This document shows positions 58,084 through 64,000 of a DNA stretch of 64,000 nt, one piece after another. The first letter of the stretch is position 1. Each line of letters opens with the position of its first letter. The stretch covers positions 14,860,001 through 14,924,000 of the forward strand of contig NC_135365.1 of the NCBI RefSeq assembly GCF_051622035.1. The letters are read 5' to 3'. Both the position numbers and the translations under genes were made by a program. The DNA is from Arctopsyche grandis. Its lineage: Eukaryota > Arthropoda > Insecta > Trichoptera > Hydropsychidae. Under the pieces are notes generated by a model. That model made no database searches and had not been told where the DNA came from. It saw only the letters and a program-made list of their open reading frames with translations.

Positions 58084-58690
58084 TGTTGTGTTTGTTTTAA
58101 TAATTTATTTTTATTATTTAGTTTGGGTATACAAGTGTATAAATATGTTATTGAAGCGGCTATGTTCGGAAAGTTCTCGAAGCGGCTGGAATCGGATGTG
58201 TTCTGGAGCGGTTCTTCCATGTTGTTGTTGCAAGTTGAGTGAGTCTGGCTCCGTTACTGGTCGGCTGCTTCTAGCTGACTGGTTGTTGGTATAGCATGGT
58301 CTGCTGCTGGCTGTTGAGCCCGCTGTGTGGGTTTATATAGTAGTCCACTGTATGCGGTTCGTGTGCAAGAGATGCGAGGAATGTGGTTCATTCCGTTTGA
58401 TTTGTTAAGGTGGAATATTCTCGAATATGTGGCGTCGTTCCACTCGATTTAGTTTTTATCGCCCTTTGTTCCAGTGAGTCTGGATGTTTGTTCAATGGGT
58501 TACAATTTAGTTGTTTGTAAAGCTGCACTTTAATGGATGCAGGTGTTATTCGACTTCGCGTCGTTCCGCTTGATTTGTTGGGGTGGAAGTTTCTCGACTC
58601 GAGATGACGTCAATGGTTGAGCGTGAGAAATGTATTCTCCGTCGCAATAGATGTTTCGATTGCGGTGACGAGATTCCTACAGACCTTACA
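58084..58690 (-). mobile_element. Probable solo LTR
   Basis: The - strand starts TGTAAGGTCTG and ends CAAACACAACA, about 607 bp. A TATA box (CTATATAAACCC) lies near 58335 and an AATAAA-type signal near 58107, in LTR order. No matching target duplication seen. Confidence 0.4.
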
Positions 58691-58799
58691 GCGTTTTCAC
58701 GCAATCCAAGTCGGTAACTACGTACATATCAGAAGAGTATAAATTTGTCAACTGTTATAAAAAGTGATATTGAATACGCATATTTTCGAGTTCAGCTTA

Positions 58800-59370
58800 G
58801 GCCAAAGGTGTTTCATAACGGCGAACGACAAGAGTGGATTTTCAGCGATTTCACAACTGGCGAAACACAATATTGGCTCTGGTTGGCGAGTGCGTGTTTT
58901 ATAGGTCGCCCTTGTGTTGTGTCTTTGTGTGGTGTCAGACGTCAGTTGGCCGGCCTGTGGCTGCGAGTGCGGCTGGCGGAGGCGGGTTGAGGGAGCTCCA
59001 CTCGCCTACTCGCCCACTCGCCCCCAAGCCGTTCGCCCCCCCCGCCCTACCCCGCTCGCACCCGGCAGGACGCGGCGCCTCCAACGGTAAGCCCTGGCAC
59101 CTGGCACCTGGCGCCTGCCGCCTGCCGCCTGCCGCCCGCCACTCGCTACTTGGCACTTGGCACTTGGCACCTGGCACCTGGCGCTGCCCAGGCCTCGCTT
59201 TCTCCACTCGGCGCCTGACACCCACCGTCTCGAGTCGTGCGTCGTGAGTCGTGTCGTCACTCCTCACCAGTCGCCACTCGCTCGTCGTCTGCCTGCGCCT
59301 CGATATCGATATTTATATTCGTCTCGCACCCAAAATTGCGTCCCGTTAAATAGTCACGTTGGTACCCCTC
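58800..59370 (+). promoter_or_regulatory. CpG-rich island with candidate first-exon donor
   Basis: A sharp GC and CpG rise with GC-rich minisatellites (GCACCTGGCACCTGGCGCC near 59096; CTTGGCACTTGGCACTTGGC near 59151). A donor-like CCAACGGTAAGC at 59079-59090 could end a non-coding + strand first exon. No convincing protein frame. The gene it may serve would continue beyond the window. Confidence 0.4.
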
Positions 59371-60428
59371 GTCATCTGTCAATTGTTCCCGTTGTGTGGT
59401 AAATGCCTTATTTTCCATTGTGGTGTAAATGCTCTTCGATTACGGTGATCAAAATCGCAGACACCATAGTCGACGAGTCCAACATTGAACAAATGTATGC
59501 TGTGTTTCGATCGGCGCGCTTAAAGGCCACGGTGGTGACAGTTCGACCTGTCATAACATCAATATTAGTGACCTTGTTCAAGGATGATTAATTTCGCAAT
59601 GCACATATTTTGTTTATTTATTTCGAATATTTTGTTTCATTATTAATGTATTTATTTCCGCGTAGCGGAACTTACCCACACGAGTATTTTTTCCAATATA
59701 TTTATATAAAAAAAATTCAAGGTCTTAAGTTTGTTTATACACGTGTGTTCAGAGACTATTTTGCTTTTCATTTTGTAATGTTAAATGTTTTTCCTTTCAT
59801 TTTATTAGATACATTGCAATAACCTCATTTTTTTAACCTCAAAGTTTTACCATACATGTGTATTAGGTAAGGTGACCATTCGTACTGTTTTTATTACCAG
59901 TATACAGTACTGGTTTTTTGTGTATCTGTCCTGGTAAGTCGTGAGATAAAACCAGTACACATTTTCATCTAATAGATGAATTTAAATATACAAAGCCTTC
60001 AGCGAAAATGATGTCACCTACAAAAATATTGTCAAATTACTCAAATATTGGCTTTGTTTACTACGAACATATGCATCTATACATATGATGAACTATATGT
60101 GGTGCAATATTGAATGTTATAACTTTAAAATGTTTGCTAATCGATAAAAATAATTATAGCCAGTTCTGTCTAGAATTTTATAAGATAATTAATTCTTCAT
60201 GGAATGATGGAAATATTTAATATATAATAATGGAAATATTTTAAAAAATTTTTTGATAAAATTTAAAATCAATAATCACCTAATGATAGTATTAGGATAC
60301 GTCGAAAATGGCGAATTAAAGAATTTGGTTACAGATTACATTGATTTTTGTATTATCTTATACTAATATTTGTATGTTTGTATGTGTGCTCTTGTAATTT
60401 TTATTTTATACACATACATATGTATATA
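59371..60428. other. AT-rich non-coding stretch
   Basis: No gene supported. 59870-59965 holds an inverted CAGTACTGGTTTT / AAAACCAGTAC pair after AAGGTGACCATTCGTACTG, probably a hAT-type MITE remnant. Confidence 0.4.
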
Positions 60429-60469
60429 CCAGGAAGTCCTAACAGGTAAATTCCTATGCGCTTTCCTGG
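60429..60469 (-). mobile_element. LINE/SINE tail hairpin
   Basis: On the - strand CCAGGAAAGC ... GGACTTCCTGG with the loop GCATAGGAATTTACCTGTTA. A severely truncated copy of the retroposon tail. Confidence 0.55.
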
Positions 60470-60844
60470 CCAATTACAAAAATCATTTTATAATATCACT
60501 TGTGCTGTGCTCGTTGATATATCAACGGGTGGTTTCGTAAAAAGAATAAACTTGGATGTATAATAATAACAAACAACAATTGTTATTGTAATCGTAACTG
60601 AAGTCGGAACCAAAGTCATAATAGGAATCTGGAACTGAAATAAGAATCCAGAATAGATAAGAAGTTCTCAGATAACAAGTCCATAATAATAATAACTATT
60701 TTTTTATATAATCGGAAACAATTTGCGCAATAATTCATTTATCTTTCTTTACATACTATTTAAAGATAATTAGATTTAACGAATTCCCACTATTAACTTT
60801 CAATCGATTTTTTACTTAATCAATATATGTATGTTATTGATTAA

Positions 60845-61385
60845 CCCTTTGAATTTTTCAACAAGTTCATGAGTGAAATACACCGATGGGCGTTGTTTTT
60901 TGAGTATGTAAAAATTAAACAAGAATACTACCCGCTAAGCCTTTCCAGGTAGCATTGATAAAAAAAATGCATTGAACATGGGTCGTGTAATCTGTGTCAA
61001 TGTTTATAAAGACTGGTTTACACCTCAATTTCTGAATTTATACCCTTAGCAGAATTTCTCGATGGAAATCCCTAATTGCCGAGTATTATAGATTGTGAGC
61101 ATTACATTTTAACAACAATGAAGAAGATGGAATTATTTTTGGAAAAATACATTCATTAATAGACTTCTTTTGTTTATTTTATATCGTTGCAAGATATATT
61201 AGAGAGTCTAAACACACATTTACAAAACTCGAAATCCTCGGCGGTAGTTATCTAGGGTTTGTATGGATTAGCTACATTTTTTATACCAGCTTTCTATTGG
61301 ATTTCTGAATAATTCTAGTTGGAAATGTTGGCGAAGTTTTCAGCGTGGTGGGCTTTCAACAGAAAAGACGTCAGCAATCCAAGGG
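60845..61385 (+). mobile_element. PiggyBac-like non-autonomous element A
   Basis: 541 bp between TTAA (60841) and TTAG (61386), a mutated TTAA; termini CCCTTTGAATTTTTCAAC and, reversed, CCCTTGGATTGCTGACGTC. TTAA targets are typical of piggyBac. Homologous in reverse to 62445-63955. Non-coding. Confidence 0.65.
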
Positions 61386-61914
61386 TTAGACTATATTTGT
61401 TGGTATTAATACAGTAAAAATATTATCATGTCTAAATGTGTATTAGATACATTTATTATTGTTGACAAAAATATTTAGTTATTCCAGTTATTTTCATAAT
61501 TCTAATCAGGAATGTTTTATCATAAATACAGTAAATTAAGGAATACAATAGTGACAGTCTAATGTTTAAAGTTTTGTTCATAATAATCATTCTTTTAACA
61601 AACAAATATATATTTTTTTTACTTTTTCTGTTTCAAATAAAAAAACTTGCACTCTGATCATCTGAATGAGTAAGTCATGTATGGAATTCGCCTACCCACA
61701 CACTGTAATAGAATATATGTATGGTGACCTCGGCTACGATTACCAATTCATTAATATATAAGCCTTTCAATGTTCTTTTTTTTGTTAGACTTTATATTGT
61801 TATATTATGGCAACCTAGTTTCACCATTTTTATTTAAAACCAAGCACATTTCGATAATACAAAATTTTTAGAATTGGTTACAAAATTTCGTGTACTTCTG
61901 AAATACATAATGTT

Positions 61915-62300
61915 TATTTATTTAATTTAAAATAGCAAATTGCTAATGAATATATAACAAAAGTTACAACTATAATTGTAACTACAAAATAACATAATAT
62001 AATTTACAAAAAAAAAAAAAAACTATAATTAGTAACTATAACATAAAATTATAATGCCAAACTTTGTATTTATTAACCTGTATAATTACATCATCTTCCA
62101 CAAAGGTATCCATTAACACCTTTCAAGAAAGCACCAATGTTATTAGCACTTCTAATGTTCTTAGGAAGGGCATTATAGATTTGAACACCTCTGTGAAAGA
62201 CACCTCCTGCAGTTCTTGCTTTTTTTACTCTGCCTATAATTAATTTATTCCTATTTCTAGTTTTATAATTATGTAAATCTCTATTCCTAACTATGTAATT
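61915..62300 (-). pseudogene. LINE C-terminal fragment
   Basis: The - strand frame 62297-62091 encodes TRNRNKLIIGRVKKARTAGG, then FHRGVQIYNALPKNIRSANN and a short tail before the stop TGA (62091), the C-terminal pattern of CR1/Jockey-type LINEs. An AT-rich 3' region follows to about 61915. No catalytic motif is included. Confidence 0.7.
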
Positions 62301-62625
62301 ATTAATTAATTAATGTTGAACTAAAACTAAGACGACATTTTGCGGTTTTTCAAATTTAAACTTTTTAATTGAATTGATTGTTTAAATTATTTTGTCTTAT
62401 ATCTAAAAAAAACTTTTTTTTTTAATTTTAACAAACAATCTTAACCCTTTGAGTGCTGACGTATTTTCTGTTGAAAACCCCGCCACGCTGAAAACTTCGC
62501 CAATATTTCCAACTAGAATTATTTAGAAATCCAATAGAAAGCAGGTATAAAATATGTAGCTAATCTAAACAAACCCTAGATAACTACCGCTGAGGATTTC
62601 GAGTTTTGTAAAGGTGTGTTTAGAC

Positions 62626-62982
62626 CAGAGAAATGTAATATTAATAGAAGTGGCTTTAGGTGTTCATTTGTTGTCAAGTGATATTATGTCCACGGACAGA
62701 TCTAAATAATTTTAGCATCAGTCGTATTTGACGCTTGGTGCTCGATTTATGTCCGATAAAAACTTCTCTGTTTGTTTATATTACTCGCAAGATGGGCAAG
62801 CATCGGTAAAAATCGCACAATACATTCAAAAACACACAATATACAACATGGGATACATTTTTATAAGTAAATTGATCCGATTGTATTCCGTGCGATGTAG
62901 CGTATTTATAGAGACGTACCGCGTAAAATTTACAACAATTATTTATTAGTAAGGGCCCCCCTATTCTTATTACATCTCTCTG
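62626..62982. mobile_element. hAT-like MITE with 8-bp target duplication
   Basis: 357 bp with inverted ends CAGAGAAATGTAATATTAAT and the inverse of CAGAGAGATGTAATAAGAAT. Flanked by GTTTAGAC (62618-62625) and GCTTAGAC (62983-62990), one mismatch. Comparison with element A shows a single GTTTAGAC before insertion. No coding potential. Confidence 0.8.
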
Positions 62983-63179
62983 GCTTAGACTCTCTAATAT
63001 CTAACTAGAATTATTTAGAAAGCGGGTTTAAAAATCCAAACAAACCCGAGATCACTACCGCCAAGGATTTCGATTTTTGTAAAGGTGTGTTTAGACTAAT
63101 ATATCTTGCAACGATATAAAATAAACAAAATAAGTCTATTAATGAATGTATTTTTCCAAAACTAGTTTCATCTTTTTTA

Positions 63180-63645
63180 TCGAATGCGATATTTTCCACC
63201 TTGGTGAGCGTAAATTATTGGATATTATTTTAACATATTTATCTGGTAACCTGCGCTCATCATTACTTTCTTAATTTGAATGTGATGTTTGAGTGGAATC
63301 TTAATCTACTCTCTTCCATTTGGGCCTCGCAGGGATGTTTTGTATCTGTAGCTTGTTCTTATTTATTGGAACAGGCTGCAGGTGCAAGACATTCCCGTAT
63401 TTGTATTTTTTCTTATTTTAAATTTTAATTACTATAAAGTTTTTTATGATTGCGTTAAATGCTGTATTATTTTTTTTAATTTTTTGCTTTTGCTTTTTGT
63501 TGTATTTTTTAATTTCTTATTTTATTTTTTGTTTTCTCCCTCTCTTATTTTATTTTATTATTTTATTATGTAGGCCATTGTGGCGCATTAGGTTCTCCCT
63601 GTAATGCCACAATGGTCAAAAAACGTTAAATAAATAAATAAATTG
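63180..63645 (+). mobile_element. 5'-truncated LINE 3' end
   Basis: Interrupts element B relative to element A. A T-rich 3' region, hairpin CCATTGTGGC ... GCCACAATGG (63575-63615), and an AAATAAATAAATAAA tail. Same family as 29150-29350. Confidence 0.65.
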
Positions 63646-63985
63646 TTGTTTAAATGTAATGCTCACAATCTAAAATACTCGGCAGTTAGGGATTTCCATC
63701 GGGTAATTCTGCTATGGTTATAAATTCAGAAATTTCGGTGTAAACCAGTCTTTATAAACGTTTACAAATTAATGACACAGATTACACGACCCATGTTCGA
63801 TGCATTTTTTTTTTCAATACTACCTGGAAAGGCTTTGTGGGTAGTATTCTTGTTTACTTTGTACAAGGTCAAAAATAAAACGTCTACTGGCGTTTTTCAG
63901 ATCCATGGGCTTGTTGGAAAAACGCCGATTGGCGTTGATCAGCATTCAAAAGGTTGAGCATATATTTAATTTATACTAAACATAT

Positions 63986-64000
63986 TATTTTTTGTTTCAG
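63986..64000 (+). other. Candidate splice acceptor at the window end
   Basis: TATTTTTTGTTTCAG is a pyrimidine tract ending in CAG at the last base. If real, an exon starts at 64001. It could pair with the donor at about 59084. Confidence 0.3.

Larger units (their letters stand above)
62445..63955 (-). mobile_element. PiggyBac-like element B, expanded by insertions
   Basis: Preceded by TTAA (62441). Inverted copy of element A but about 1.5 kb. It is enlarged by a hAT-like MITE (62626-62982), a tandem duplication (63003-63095 repeats 62510-62625) and a LINE 3' end (63180-63645). The right end, CAAAAGGTT, is decayed. Confidence 0.65.

Noticed and set aside
58834-59402. Open frames in the second CpG island
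   Set aside because: Same composition effect plus minisatellites; no recognisable protein.
61121-62640. Transposase gene in the piggyBac-like region
   Set aside because: No long frame or DDD motif; the only coding trace is a LINE C-terminus on the - strand.

Overview
This window is nuclear DNA from an insect, most likely a moth or butterfly. It is AT-rich and intron-containing, and most of it is mobile-element debris. The Lepidoptera reading is an inference from two things: Helitron-like termini ending in a conserved GCGAAGCCGGGT hairpin followed by CTAG, and the fit of the nucleoplasmin-like protein to that family. No prokaryotic, plasmid or CRISPR features were seen.

Host genes. Three can be assembled exon by exon. 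(1) Galactokinase, + strand, 40269-42955, eight coding exons, 392 aa. (2) A short oxidoreductase-like-domain (OXLD1-type) gene, - strand, 43927-44330, two exons, convergent with galactokinase. (3) A nucleoplasmin-like histone chaperone, + strand, 46581-49984, six coding exons, 188 aa, starting in a CpG-rich island. A fourth gene is represented by one - strand exon at 9029-9495: signal or anchor segment, heavily glycosylatable ectodomain start, perfect donor site. It looks like the N-terminus of a receptor, possibly a receptor guanylate cyclase; a candidate 5' leader exon and promoter lies at 12.6-13.2 kb. A second CpG-rich island at 58.9-59.35 kb holds a good donor, and the window ends exactly on a splice-acceptor-like sequence, so another + strand gene may begin here.

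Mobile elements. A complete BEL/Pao LTR retrotransposon (31986-39993, apparently identical 229-bp LTRs, 5-bp duplication TCTAT, intact 1753-codon gag-pol) ends about 275 bp upstream of the galactokinase start codon. A related repeat at 28.5 kb preserves the uninterrupted target. Around it are four or more 5'-truncated LINE families, a SINE family whose tail shares a hairpin with LINE 3' ends, solo LTRs, mini-Helitrons in tandem, hAT-like elements with 8-bp duplications, two fold-back elements with 9-bp duplications, a mariner-like element, and an inverted pair of piggyBac-like elements flanked by TTAA, one of which was hit by later insertions.

Layout: 0-9 kb, repeats; 9-13 kb, start of a receptor-like gene; 13-32 kb, nested repeats; 32-40 kb, BEL element; 40-50 kb, the gene-rich core; 50-58.7 kb, repeats and a cluster of LTR fragments; 58.8-59.4 kb, CpG island; 59.4-64 kb, nested transposons. 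I found no convincing new multi-gene system. The most unusual observations are compensatory stem changes in the LINE/SINE tail hairpin, datable nested insertions, an unknown 2-kb repeat with a recurring short motif, and a possible N-terminal extension of the nucleoplasmin-like protein.
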